Origin: Nitrospira sp. SG-bin2
GTDB taxonomy: Bacteria > Nitrospirota > Nitrospiria > Nitrospirales > Nitrospiraceae
Length of the DNA stretch: 6,065 nt
Direction: 5' to 3'
Assembly (NCBI GenBank): GCA_002083405.1
Contig: LVWT01000059.1
Coordinates: 75,795 to 81,859 of the forward strand
Under the pieces are notes generated by a model that was not told the DNA's origin, ran no database searches, and saw only the letters and a program-made list of their open reading frames with translations. The translations under genes were made by a program, and so were the position numbers. Of the stretch, positions 1-6,065 are shown in pieces (the stretch's first letter is position 1; every line of letters starts with the position of its first letter).

Positions 1-275
1 TCTGAAATTTTGAATTAATCAGACCTTCCTTAGGGAAAGCTGGCTGATTCTGTGGGGCGTTAGGAGTGCTGATGACGTTTTGATCTCTCCCTGTTAAGAA
101 AAACGATGGCGTTGACCATGATATATACAACTTTACTCTTGCTTGAGTGAGTGTGCAGTACGATGGGAGTACGGGATTGGGGATATTCTGTATTGTTGCG
201 AGCAGACGTTTAAATCTCGCATCAAGAAAATCAGAATGTCCCTATTTCTTCCTCCTCGACTCCGGATCTCCAGTT
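1..275. other. AT-rich non-coding stretch
   Basis: This segment is visibly richer in A and T than the genes to its right. The three plus-strand frames entering from the left edge all hit stops within the first 20 bases, so no gene ends here on that strand. On the minus strand there is only a 19-codon reading frame (119 down to 60) and an open frame without a good start or ribosome-binding site that runs off the left edge. An imperfect inverted repeat (AATCAG at 17-22 with CTGATT at 44-49, and TTCC/GGAA inside) could form a weak hairpin. I see no clear terminator for the 277-825 gene. Confidence 0.5.
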
Positions 276-285
276 GTTAGGCGGC
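276..285. repeat. Left arm of 10-bp inverted repeat bordering the 277-825 gene
   Basis: GTTAGGCGGC at 276-285 is the exact reverse complement of GCCGCCTAAC at 841-850. Read along the gene (minus strand), the right copy gives GTTAGGC just before the ribosome-binding site, and the left copy gives GCCTAAC containing the stop codon. These fit the GTTRRRY and RYYYAAC core-site patterns of integron attC sites. No full attC structure (long imperfect stem with L boxes) follows either copy, so the cassette reading is only a hypothesis. Confidence 0.45.
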
Positions 286-825
286 ATCCTGCTCGCGATA
301 CAGGCTGACCCCGTCTTCGGTGACGCGGAGGATGTCAGGTGTGAGCTGATACTCATCCGACCTGAAATCTTCCAGCGCGGCTTGTGCGTGTTTTGCTTGG
401 CGCAGGGTTGATTGCTTCGGACTCCAGCAGAAGCAGTCGTCACGGTGTGGAATAACGGCGTAAAACTCTGGACCGAGCTTGCTGAGCAGGAGGCGTCGAG
501 CGGTAGGCAGTAGAATCCTTACGGCTGCGAAGTTATCCTCGGCGGTGATGTAGCCTTCCGGACCTTCCGGATGCTGCGCGATACGGATGTTGCCCGAAGG
601 AAGCGCTTGAAGGTTCGTCAGGGCAGCGGCGTGCAGACCTGCGAGGTCCACGTTCAGCGCACGAAGCTCCTCGCGGTTGACGTAGCCGTAGCCATGCAGA
701 GAGCGGATGACGTAGCCGATGCGTATCCGGGAAGGGAAGTCACTGGACACGATGTCGCTCGAGTCCAGCCAATGCGCAGGAAAGAACTGCGGCAAGACGT
801 TTGCCAACATCTCTTGCTGTGACAT
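277..825 (-). CDS. Uncharacterised DUF1444-like protein, 182 aa
   Basis: Soluble-looking protein of 182 residues with no signal peptide or membrane segment; function unknown. The ATG at 825-823 is preceded by AGAGGA (834-839) at 8-base spacing, which supports this start. Visible blocks are a GYVNREEL...AALTNL stretch (about residues 47-72), DNFAAVRILLP (97-107), IPHRDDCFCW (125-134) and an acidic tail after LTPDILRV. The pattern 'yv-x-eel ... AL-NL' followed by a hydrophobic strand and an 'IP-RD' turn reminds me of the DUF1444 (YtpQ-like) family; this is recognition by eye only. The TAA stop lies inside GCCTAAC, the arm of a 10-base inverted repeat whose other arm lies just upstream of the ribosome-binding site. 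It stands alone: mutS2 and the antitoxin gene upstream run the same way but end more than 200 bases earlier, with a separate promoter in between. The AT-rich flanks are compatible with acquisition by transfer. Confidence 0.8.
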   Translation of the reverse strand: MSQQEMLANVLPQFFPAHWLDSSDIVSSDFPSRIRIGYVIRSLHGYGYVNREELRALNVDLAGLHAAALTNLQALPSGNIRIAQHPEGPEGYITAEDNFAAVRILLPTARRLLLSKLGPEFYAVIPHRDDCFCWSPKQSTLRQAKHAQAALEDFRSDEYQLTPDILRVTEDGVSLYREQDAA

Positions 826-843
826 GATGCGCTTCCTCTGGCC

Positions 844-861
844 GCCTAACTATGTTTAGGC
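844..861. repeat. Near-palindrome at predicted transcription start
   Basis: GCCTAACTATGTTTAGGC is an 18-base near-palindrome: GCCTAA (844-849) pairs with TTAGGC (856-861) around a six-base centre. It lies immediately downstream of the predicted -10 element of the 277-825 gene, overlapping the expected transcription start. It could be an operator or a short 5' leader hairpin. Its left half shares bases with the 10-base inverted-repeat arm at 841-850. Confidence 0.4.
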
Positions 862-866
862 TGATC

Positions 867-896
867 CGTATAACATGCTAGCGAGTTTTCTGAAAA
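867..896 (-). promoter_or_regulatory. Candidate sigma70 promoter for the 277-825 gene
   Basis: On the minus strand TTTTCA (896-891, four of six matches to the -35 consensus) is followed 18 bases later by TATACG (872-867, four of six matches to the -10 consensus). The -10 is preceded by TG at 875-874, making an extended -10. Transcription would begin near 860, about 35 bases before the start codon. Both hexamers are imperfect, so this is a prediction. Confidence 0.4.
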
Positions 897-926
897 TACC
901 AGCATTATCATTGTCATTTCAATGAC
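897..926. promoter_or_regulatory. AT-rich inverted repeat / Fur-box-like site
   Basis: GTCATT (913-918) and AATGAC (921-926) form a perfect 6-base inverted repeat with a two-base spacer. The overlapping stretch 915-897 read on the minus strand matches the classic 19-base Fur box at 13 positions by my count. It sits directly upstream of the candidate -35 element of the 277-825 gene, where an activator or repressor might bind. AT-rich DNA gives such matches easily, so confidence is low. Confidence 0.22.
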
Positions 927-980
927 CTACACCCTATCGGCTATTTATCACGACATAGCAACATGGAGTCTTTTCTTAAC

Positions 981-1013
981 AAGCTCACACCGCGCTTCAC
1001 GCGGAACAGGCTT
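981..1013 (-). terminator. Hairpin after the antitoxin gene, weak terminator candidate
   Basis: A 5-base GC stem (CCGCG at 990-994, CGCGG at 1000-1004, loop CTTCA) is flanked by a second short stem (AAGC 981-984 with GCTT 1010-1013) across an unpaired 5 x 5 internal region. It begins about 40 bases after the antitoxin stop codon. No run of T follows on the minus strand (TTGTTAAG only), so it is not a classical intrinsic terminator. It may act with Rho, or only mark the 3' end. Confidence 0.25.
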
Positions 1014-1051
1014 CCAGGGGATCTCGCAACGAGTCCTCACGAATCATGCGG

Positions 1052-1342
1052 CTACGAAGCCTTGGCAGTCTTCAGATGCAGCTTCGCTTGCACCCGCTCG
1101 AGCAGAAACAGCTTCAGCAGCGTTTGATAGGGCACGTCGCGCTTGTTCGCCAATGTTTTGAGTTGTTCCAAGAGCGACTTCGGCAGCCGCAGGGAAATCG
1201 TCTCCGTCGAGGGTTTCAGCTTCGTGAACACCATCCTGAGGCTTTTCGAGTAATCGATATACTCCGTGGAGTCATGTGGTGCCCAGAAGGTGGCTTCCTG
1301 CACGTCACTCTTGAACCTTGGTTTTGGCTTTAGCTTCCTCAC
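1052..1342 (-). CDS. CopG-family (ribbon-helix-helix) antitoxin, orphan
   Basis: A 96-residue protein resembling the CopG antitoxin family of type II toxin-antitoxin systems (PF12441/BrnA-like). Family hallmarks are a basic N-terminus (RKLKPKPRFKS, residues 2-12), the block FWAPHDSTEYID (19-30), and a C-terminal ribbon-helix-helix: strand ETISLRL (47-53), helix from SLLEQLKTLANKRD (56-69), then VPYQTLLKLFLLERV. Such proteins dimerise, bind their own operator through the strand pair, and neutralise a toxin, often BrnT. I chose the GTG at 1342-1340 because AGAGGA (1354-1349) lies six bases upstream and the protein then begins as family members do. An in-frame TTG at 1369 and ATG at 1366 lack a ribosome-binding site. 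The gene follows mutS2 by 45 bases, probably in one transcript. No toxin reading frame is adjacent: mutS2 occupies the usual upstream place and downstream is non-coding. Confidence 0.82.
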   Translation of the reverse strand: MRKLKPKPRFKSDVQEATFWAPHDSTEYIDYSKSLRMVFTKLKPSTETISLRLPKSLLEQLKTLANKRDVPYQTLLKLFLLERVQAKLHLKTAKAS

Positions 1343-1348
1343 GGTACA

Positions 1349-1354
1349 TCCTCT
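1349..1354 (-). promoter_or_regulatory. Ribosome-binding site deciding the antitoxin start
   Basis: AGAGGA on the minus strand ends six bases before the GTG at 1342. It would fall inside the coding region if translation began at the upstream TTG (1369) or ATG (1366), neither of which has a purine-rich site of its own. This supports the shorter 96-residue product. Confidence 0.6.
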
Positions 1355-1387
1355 GTGGTTACGCATCAAGAGCGATGATACCGAATG

Positions 1388-3793
1388 CTACCGCAACTTC
1401 GCCACCGTCACCCCGTCGCCTCCTTCGGCCCGGTCGCCGGGGCGAAAGTTTTCTACATAGGGAGAACCTTTCAAATACTCACGCAATGCGGCTTTCAGCT
1501 TCCCCGTTCCGTGCCCGTGGATGATCCGCAGGAACGGCGCACCGTCGAGCACCGCTCGATCTAACGCGGCCACGACCTGATCGAGCGCGTCGTCGGCTGC
1601 CTGGCCCCGCACATCCACCACGGTCTGTTCATCGAGTCCCAACCCGCCTCCCGTCGAAAACCGGCGAGGGTTGGTTGACGGCGCGGCAGGAGAAATCGAT
1701 ACATCCGACCCGCGAGCCACACCAATGAGATTCGAAACGGTCGCCATCACTTCCCCTTCACCGACTTTGACACGGACCCGTTTTTTTTCCTGAGGCAATT
1801 CCAGCAAAGTCCCCGTCATGCCCAATCCCGCAATCTCCACAGTATCGCCGATGCCGAGTTGCTCAACCGGAATGGGTTCGCCGGCGGGAGCCAACTCCTG
1901 CCGAGTACGCGCCTCCATCTCACGGAGCTGTTGCTTAGCCTCTTTCGCCTTGATGAGCTTCTGCTCGCGTTTGACGGCATCGACCGTCGCCTGAACCTCG
2001 GCCCTCGCCCGTTGAAATTGCTCGCCGAGCTTTTTCTTCAGCCCCTTGCGAGCCTCCTGCTCGGCTTCTTCCAAACGCGCTTGCAATGCTTTGGCCTCAC
2101 CCGCCGCCTGCTCGGCCTCGTTCCTGGCCTGTCTCGCCCGCTCAGTGTCCTCTGTCAACTGCCGCTGCTTGCGCTGCAAATCCGTCATCAGATCGTCCAG
2201 CCGCCGATCTTCGCGCCGCAACCGTTGCCGCGCATCGCGCAAGATCGCCTCGTCCATACCCAGCCGTCCGGCAATCTCCAGGGCGGAGGATCCGCCGGGA
2301 ATCCCCATGAACAATCGGTAGGTCGGCGCCAACCGCTCGACATCGAATTCCACGCTGGCATTGGCGAAACCGGATGTAGTCTGCGCCAATTCCTTGAGCG
2401 GACCATAATGGGTCGTCACCACCACTTTCATATTGAGCGCGGCCAACCGGCAGAGCAGTGCCTCCGCCAGCGCCGCACCTTCTTGGGGATCGGTCGAGGT
2501 GACCGGCTCATCGAGCAATACCAGCGATCGGGACGCGACCGGTTCGCCCGCGCCTGCCCGGGCACCCGCGTCCGAAAGCAGCTGAACCATTTGCATCATG
2601 TGGGCGGAAAAGCTGGAGAGGTCCCGGCTTAAGTCCTGCGCATCGCCGATATCGGCGTAGCAATGGGTGAAGAGGGCCATCTCGGATTCCGGCGCGCAGG
2701 GCAGATGCAACCCGGCCCGCACCATGAGCGCATAGAGGCCGACGATTTTGAGGGTGACCGTTTTCCCTCCCGTATTGGGCCCGGAAATGACAAGGACACG
2801 GCTTGTCTCATCCATCATAATGTCGTTCGGCACGACCTGCTCTTTGGCCGCCATGAGCAGCGGATGCCGCGCCTGTTTCAAGACCACGCGGCCCTGCTCG
2901 TTCAACGCGACCGGGTTGGATTTCATCCGGCGGCTCAATTCGGCCTTCGCTTCGATACAGTCGAATTCGGCCAGCGCCTCCATCCCATAACCAATCTGAT
3001 CGGACTTAGCCGCGACCAACGTCGTGAGTTCACGCAAGATACGGCGCACTTCCCGCTCAATGTCCAAATCGGCCACTTTGATAGCATTGTTCAGTTCGAC
3101 CAGCTCGCGCGGCTCGAGGAACACGGTCGCCCCGCTGGCCGATACGTCATGGACGATGCCGGGCATCCTCCCCCGCATATCGGCCTTCACCGGCAGGACG
3201 TAGCGCCCCTCACGTTGCGCAAAATAGGACTCTTGCAGAATCTCCTCGTACTTCCGTGAGTGGAGAACTCGATCGAGCTGTTCCCGCATCTCCTGTTTCA
3301 AACCCTGGGCATGATGAGTGAGCCGCCGCAATTCCGGCGTGGCCGACTCCTTGATTGCGCCGTCCGGCTGAATCGCAGCCTCTATGGCCGATCTGATCGA
3401 TCGCAGTCCCTTCGTACCCTGAAGCGGCTCCACGACCTGCGCCAGCGCCCCCGCCCGGCATCCATTCATCAACCGTTCGACGTCTTCCATGAGCGCCAAG
3501 ACGAGAGCGCAGTCCCTCAACTCATGCGTCTCAAGATCGCCTCCCTTTCCGGCGCGAGTCAGTGCTTCGCGGATGTCAGGGAACGCCAAGGTCGGCATGG
3601 GTTCGCCGCTTTCCAACATCCTCGCCATCTCGGTCGTTTCCTGCTGGCGAAGGCACGCCTCGGCCAACTCGTCCGAAAGCGGCAAGGACCGGCACCGCGC
3701 AATCCCCATCGCCGACTGCGCGTGCTGCGCCAGCAATTCGAGCAAGCGCGGCCATTCCAATGCCTGCGCGGCTTTTGCGGTGGTGTCATCCAT
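1388..3793 (-). CDS. mutS2: MutS2 family ATPase with C-terminal Smr domain
   Basis: Cytosolic MutS2, 801 residues, close to the usual 780-800. In other bacteria it binds branched DNA and restrains recombination, and in Bacillus it helps rescue collided ribosomes; it is not a mismatch-repair MutS, since the N-terminal mismatch-recognition domain is absent. In order: helical core and clamp (about 1-320), ATPase with Walker A GPNTGGKT (338-345), SSFSAHM loop (393-399), Walker B SLVLLDE (423-429) and TTHYGPLK switch (460-467), a charged coiled coil (about 520-635), a small beta-rich KOW-like segment (about 640-695), and an Smr domain (about 725-801) with VVDVRG and IIHGHGTGKL motifs. After Walker B it reads PVTSTDP where the family norm is about LGAGTDP. 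GAGGAG (3807-3802) lies eight bases before the ATG at 3793 and five before an in-frame GTG at 3796, so the start is uncertain by one codon. It is divergent from gap and followed by the antitoxin gene. I could not identify its promoter confidently. Confidence 0.96.
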   Translation of the reverse strand: MDDTTAKAAQALEWPRLLELLAQHAQSAMGIARCRSLPLSDELAEACLRQQETTEMARMLESGEPMPTLAFPDIREALTRAGKGGDLETHELRDCALVLALMEDVERLMNGCRAGALAQVVEPLQGTKGLRSIRSAIEAAIQPDGAIKESATPELRRLTHHAQGLKQEMREQLDRVLHSRKYEEILQESYFAQREGRYVLPVKADMRGRMPGIVHDVSASGATVFLEPRELVELNNAIKVADLDIEREVRRILRELTTLVAAKSDQIGYGMEALAEFDCIEAKAELSRRMKSNPVALNEQGRVVLKQARHPLLMAAKEQVVPNDIMMDETSRVLVISGPNTGGKTVTLKIVGLYALMVRAGLHLPCAPESEMALFTHCYADIGDAQDLSRDLSSFSAHMMQMVQLLSDAGARAGAGEPVASRSLVLLDEPVTSTDPQEGAALAEALLCRLAALNMKVVVTTHYGPLKELAQTTSGFANASVEFDVERLAPTYRLFMGIPGGSSALEIAGRLGMDEAILRDARQRLRREDRRLDDLMTDLQRKQRQLTEDTERARQARNEAEQAAGEAKALQARLEEAEQEARKGLKKKLGEQFQRARAEVQATVDAVKREQKLIKAKEAKQQLREMEARTRQELAPAGEPIPVEQLGIGDTVEIAGLGMTGTLLELPQEKKRVRVKVGEGEVMATVSNLIGVARGSDVSISPAAPSTNPRRFSTGGGLGLDEQTVVDVRGQAADDALDQVVAALDRAVLDGAPFLRIIHGHGTGKLKAALREYLKGSPYVENFRPGDRAEGGDGVTVAKLR

Positions 3794-3901
3794 CACAGAG
3801 GCTCCTCGTAACGTCCAACCGGCTCTAACAGACTGCGAAAAAACTCGATGTATCCATCATGTGTCATTGAAATTAGCAGATGGAATGTAGGTCACACTAT
3901 C

Positions 3902-4069
3902 GCAGGATGCTCAAAAAGGCCTCTGTTCTCACCCGCCCGCCCCGGTGCGCCGAGACGCACCGTTCCACGGGCAAGGCCGCAGCGAGCGAGGAGGCGAGGC
4001 GTACGCTTCGGTACGTTGAGCTTCAGAGCGAGACGAGAACGCCGCTGGCGGACTTTTTCAGCATCCTGC
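3902..4069. repeat. 168-bp foldback (MITE/REP-like) intergenic repeat
   Basis: The ends are inverted copies: the 20 bases at 3902-3921 match the reverse complement of 4050-4069 at 18 positions, both starting GCAGGATGCT and containing AAAAAG. Inside are further inverted pairs: GTTCTC (3925-3930) with GAGAAC (4035-4040), a perfect 7-base stem CGGTGCG/CGCACCG (3943-3949 and 3956-3962), and CGTAC/GTACG (4000-4004 and 4011-4015). The centre is purine-rich and GC-rich with GCGAG-type repeats. There is no transposase gene and no clear target duplication at the borders. I recall very similar elements scattered between genes in Nitrospira; that is memory, not a search. It lies between the divergent mutS2 and gap genes, upstream of the gap promoter. 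Short open frames crossing it are artefacts of its composition. Confidence 0.65.
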
Positions 4070-4193
4070 TGAACTGTAGCCAAGTGCCTGACTGACAAGC
4101 AAGGAGATCCGATTCGTATCATGTACCCTATTTCCCTCGGCATAGCAGCCATGACTACCGACGATCAAAACAGGAGTACCTCTTTCGGAGATC

Positions 4194-4223
4194 TTGACAA
4201 GGGTGAAACCGCCTGGCTACTAT
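4194..4223 (+). promoter_or_regulatory. Strong sigma70-type promoter of gap-pgk
   Basis: A perfect -35 hexamer TTGACA (4194-4199) is followed after 18 bases by TACTAT (4218-4223), five of six matches to the -10 consensus. Transcription would start near 4230, giving a leader of about 58 bases before the gap start codon. No operator or riboswitch structure is evident in the leader. The match suggests high, constitutive expression, as expected of a central carbon gene. Confidence 0.7.
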
Positions 4224-4287
4224 CGCGGTCTAAACTGTTGGTTTCGTGTAGAATTCATGATTTTACCTATGTAGAGGACCACATATT

Positions 4288-5301
4288 ATGGCTATTCGGA
4301 TCGGCATCAACGGATTTGGACGGATCGGGCGCAATGTATTTCGTGCTTCCCTGGGCGATCCCGACATCGACATCGTCGCCATCAACGACTTAACGGACGC
4401 CAAAACCCTCGCCTACCTGCTCAAATACGACTCCGTGCATGGAACACTCAAGTCCACTGTCGAGGCCAAGGATGATCAGATTGTCGTCGATGGGAAACCC
4501 ATCAAAGTGCTGGCGATGAAAGATCCTAAGGAATTGCCGTGGAAGTCATTGAATGTCGATATCGTCATCGAATCCACCGGCCGGTTTACCGACCGGGAAA
4601 GCGCGGGCAAGCACCTCTCAGCAGGGGCGAAGCAGGTCATCATTTCAGCGCCGGCCAATGACCCCGATGTTACGATCGTGCTCGGCGTGAACGACGAGAA
4701 ATTCGACGCCAAACTGCACCACATCGTCTCCAACGCTTCCTGCACGACGAACTGCCTGGCGCCCGTCGCCAAGGTCCTGCTGGAAAATTTCGGCATTAAG
4801 CACGGGACAATGACGACCATCCATTCCTATACCAACGATCAGCAGTTGTTGGATCTCCCCCACAAAGATCTCCGCCGCGCGCGTGCCGCCGGCATGTCGA
4901 TGATTCCGACGAGCACGGGAGCGGCCAAGGCCCTGCACCTGGTCATTCCCGAACTCAAGGGAAAACTGGATGGCCTTGCCATCCGCGTCCCGACCCCGAA
5001 CGTGTCGTTGGTCGATCTCACGGTAGAGACGGAAAAGGATTGCGACATCGCAGGAGTCAATGCGGCCTTCAAAAAGGCAGCGGACGGTCCGCTCAAGGGA
5101 ATCCTCAAGTACTCGGAAGATCCCATCGTCTCGATCGACCAGAAAGGCGACGATCACTCCGCCACCGTCGATGCCCCGCTGACCAACGTCGTCGACAAGC
5201 GCATGGTCAAAATCACTGCGTGGTACGACAACGAGTGGGGCTATTCATGCCGCGTCCGCGACTTGATCAAGGTGCTGGCCGGAAAGGCAACCGCCCGCTA
5301 A
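4288..5301 (+). CDS. gap: Glyceraldehyde-3-phosphate dehydrogenase (type I)
   Basis: Catalyses reversible oxidative phosphorylation of glyceraldehyde-3-phosphate to 1,3-bisphosphoglycerate in the cytosol. The product is 337 residues, the normal length of this tetrameric enzyme. The N-terminal nucleotide fold has GINGFGRIGR (6-15); Asp34 in AINDLT and the proline in LDLPHKDLRRAR (about 191) favour NAD over NADP by family knowledge. The catalytic cysteine is Cys152 in SNASCTTNC (148-156), with its partner His179 in TIHSYT. The C-terminal WYDNEWGYS motif is intact. The ATG at 4288 has AGAGGA (4273-4278) nine bases upstream, and no earlier in-frame start gives family-like sequence. It is transcribed from the promoter at 4194-4223 and is the first gene of a likely gap-pgk operon. 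In a CO2-fixing organism it would work mostly in the gluconeogenic direction; that is inference from the suspected host. Confidence 0.98.
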   Translation: MAIRIGINGFGRIGRNVFRASLGDPDIDIVAINDLTDAKTLAYLLKYDSVHGTLKSTVEAKDDQIVVDGKPIKVLAMKDPKELPWKSLNVDIVIESTGRFTDRESAGKHLSAGAKQVIISAPANDPDVTIVLGVNDEKFDAKLHHIVSNASCTTNCLAPVAKVLLENFGIKHGTMTTIHSYTNDQQLLDLPHKDLRRARAAGMSMIPTSTGAAKALHLVIPELKGKLDGLAIRVPTPNVSLVDLTVETEKDCDIAGVNAAFKKAADGPLKGILKYSEDPIVSIDQKGDDHSATVDAPLTNVVDKRMVKITAWYDNEWGYSCRVRDLIKVLAGKATAR

Positions 5302-5386
5302 GTCACAGCTGAAGAGAGATCGAGTCGGTCCGCATTCTCCTGGCTCAGGACTCTCGTATGCCGGTGCGCCACTCAAAGGAGCGTCC

Positions 5387-6065
5387 ATGAATCTGCATAA
5401 GAAAACGATCGATGACGTCCCGCTTCACGGCAAACGGGTGATCATTCGAGCAGACTTCAACGTGCCGCTCGATGAAGCGCTTCAAATTACCGACGACACC
5501 CGCATTCGGTCCACGCTGCCGACTATCAATCGCGTAGTAGATGAAGGCGCAAAGGTCATTCTGTGCTCTCACCTCGGACGGCCGAAGGGCGCCTTCGATC
5601 CCAAATATAGTCTGGCTCCTGTCGCAAAACGATTGGGCCGCCTTCTGGGAAAAGAAGTGATTTTTGCGCCGGATTGCATCGGGTCGGCCGTCGAAAAATT
5701 GGCATCCAAGATGAATGCCGGGGATGTGTTGCTGCTCGAAAACCTCCGCTTCCATACCGGCGAAGAGAAAAACGACGAGGCTTTTTCCAAAGCCCTGGCC
5801 TCGCTCGGCGACGTCTTCATCAACGACGCCTTCGGCGCCGCGCACCGCGCCCACGCCTCTACCGTCGGCATTACCAAATTCATCAAAGACTCGGCGGCCG
5901 GCGCGCTACTCAAGAAAGAAATCGAATATCTCGAAGGGGCCATCGCCAATCCGGTCCGGCCGTTCGTGGCGGTGCTTGGCGGCGCGAAGGTGTCCGGAAA
6001 AATCGGCGTGATCGAAAACCTGGGCAAGAAAGTCGACAAGGTCATCATCGGCGGCGGCATGGCCT
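5387..6065 (+). CDS. pgk: Phosphoglycerate kinase, N-terminal part (runs off window)
   Basis: Catalyses reversible phosphate transfer between 1,3-bisphosphoglycerate and ADP, the step adjoining GAPDH. The first 226 codons are open to the window edge, somewhat over half of a usual protein of about 400 residues. The ATG at 5387 follows AAAGGAG (5375-5381) with five bases between. The substrate-binding domain shows RADFNVP (21-27), ITDDTRIR (34-41), HLGRPKG (62-68), LLENLRF (116-122) and INDAFGAAHRAHAS (145-158). The start of the nucleotide domain is marked by AVLGGAKVSGKIG and the final GGGMA. All substrate-site arginines and histidines expected by family are present. The 85 bases between gap and pgk show no strong promoter or T-rich terminator, so the two are likely co-transcribed; tpiA or secG often comes next in bacteria but cannot be seen here. 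Confidence 0.97.
   Translation, partial: MNLHKKTIDDVPLHGKRVIIRADFNVPLDEALQITDDTRIRSTLPTINRVVDEGAKVILCSHLGRPKGAFDPKYSLAPVAKRLGRLLGKEVIFAPDCIGSAVEKLASKMNAGDVLLLENLRFHTGEEKNDEAFSKALASLGDVFINDAFGAAHRAHASTVGITKFIKDSAAGALLKKEIEYLEGAIANPVRPFVAVLGGAKVSGKIGVIENLGKKVDKVIIGGGMA

Noticed and set aside
60..119. A 19-residue minus-strand frame starting MVNAIVFLN, which faintly resembles the N-terminus of Lrp/AsnC ligand-binding proteins.
   Set aside because: It is far too short, lacks a good ribosome-binding site, and the other frames do not continue the family pattern; a decayed remnant cannot be shown.
922..1161. Plus-strand 79-codon open frame overlapping the end of the antitoxin gene.
   Set aside because: No ribosome-binding site or recognisable protein pattern; it overlaps a well-supported gene on the other strand.
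1859..2632. Long plus-strand open frame (257 codons) opposite mutS2.
   Set aside because: It is an antisense shadow of a highly biased, GC-rich coding region; the minus-strand MutS2 motifs are unambiguous.
3863..3873. An 11-base match (GTCATTGAAAT) shared with the minus strand at 926-916, suggesting a shared operator.
   Set aside because: Several 11-base matches are expected by chance in a window of this size, and the positions relative to the two genes differ.
3848..4095. Overlapping small open frames across the intergenic repeat.
   Set aside because: Arginine-rich, low-complexity translations produced by the repeat itself; no start signals.
4121..4393. A 90-codon plus-strand frame beginning upstream of gap.
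   Set aside because: It runs through the gap promoter and overlaps the gap start by over 100 bases in another frame, and its ribosome-binding site is too far from the ATG.
5302..5386. Short inverted repeat GAGTC/GACTC between gap and pgk as a terminator.
   Set aside because: Only five pairs, a long loop and no T-run; the two genes are more likely co-transcribed.

Overview
The window looks like chromosomal DNA from a Nitrospira-type bacterium (phylum Nitrospirota). This rests on moderate-to-high GC coding sequence, on the overall look of MutS2, GAPDH and phosphoglycerate kinase, and on an intergenic palindromic repeat at 3902-4069 of a kind I recall from Nitrospira genomes. The assignment is from memory of protein and repeat style, not from a search, so treat it as likely rather than proven.

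Layout. Positions 1-275 are AT-rich and hold no convincing gene. A 182-residue uncharacterised protein (DUF1444-like) lies on the minus strand at 277-825; it has a good ribosome-binding site and a plausible promoter, and a 10-base inverted repeat sits exactly on its two borders. Positions 826-1051 are non-coding, with a palindrome, an AT-rich inverted repeat and a hairpin. Next come two minus-strand genes in the order mutS2 (1388-3793) then a CopG/ribbon-helix-helix antitoxin (1052-1342), only 45 bases apart, so probably co-transcribed. No toxin gene is visible next to the antitoxin. A divergent intergenic region of about 490 bases (3794-4287) carries a 168-base foldback repeat and, near its right end, a strong sigma70-type promoter. 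That promoter drives gap (4288-5301), followed 85 bases later by pgk (5387 to the window edge, incomplete).

How the genes work together. gap and pgk encode consecutive steps of glycolysis/gluconeogenesis and most likely form an operon; in an autotroph they would run mainly toward sugar synthesis. MutS2 is a MutS-like ATPase with a C-terminal Smr domain, known in other bacteria for roles in recombination control and in rescue of collided ribosomes. The antitoxin is probably a solitary DNA-binding regulator left after loss of its toxin, or one whose partner lies elsewhere. No clearly new multi-gene system is present. The points most worth a second look are the cassette-like borders of the 277-825 gene, the orphan antitoxin downstream of mutS2, the altered motif after Walker B in MutS2, and the intergenic foldback repeat.
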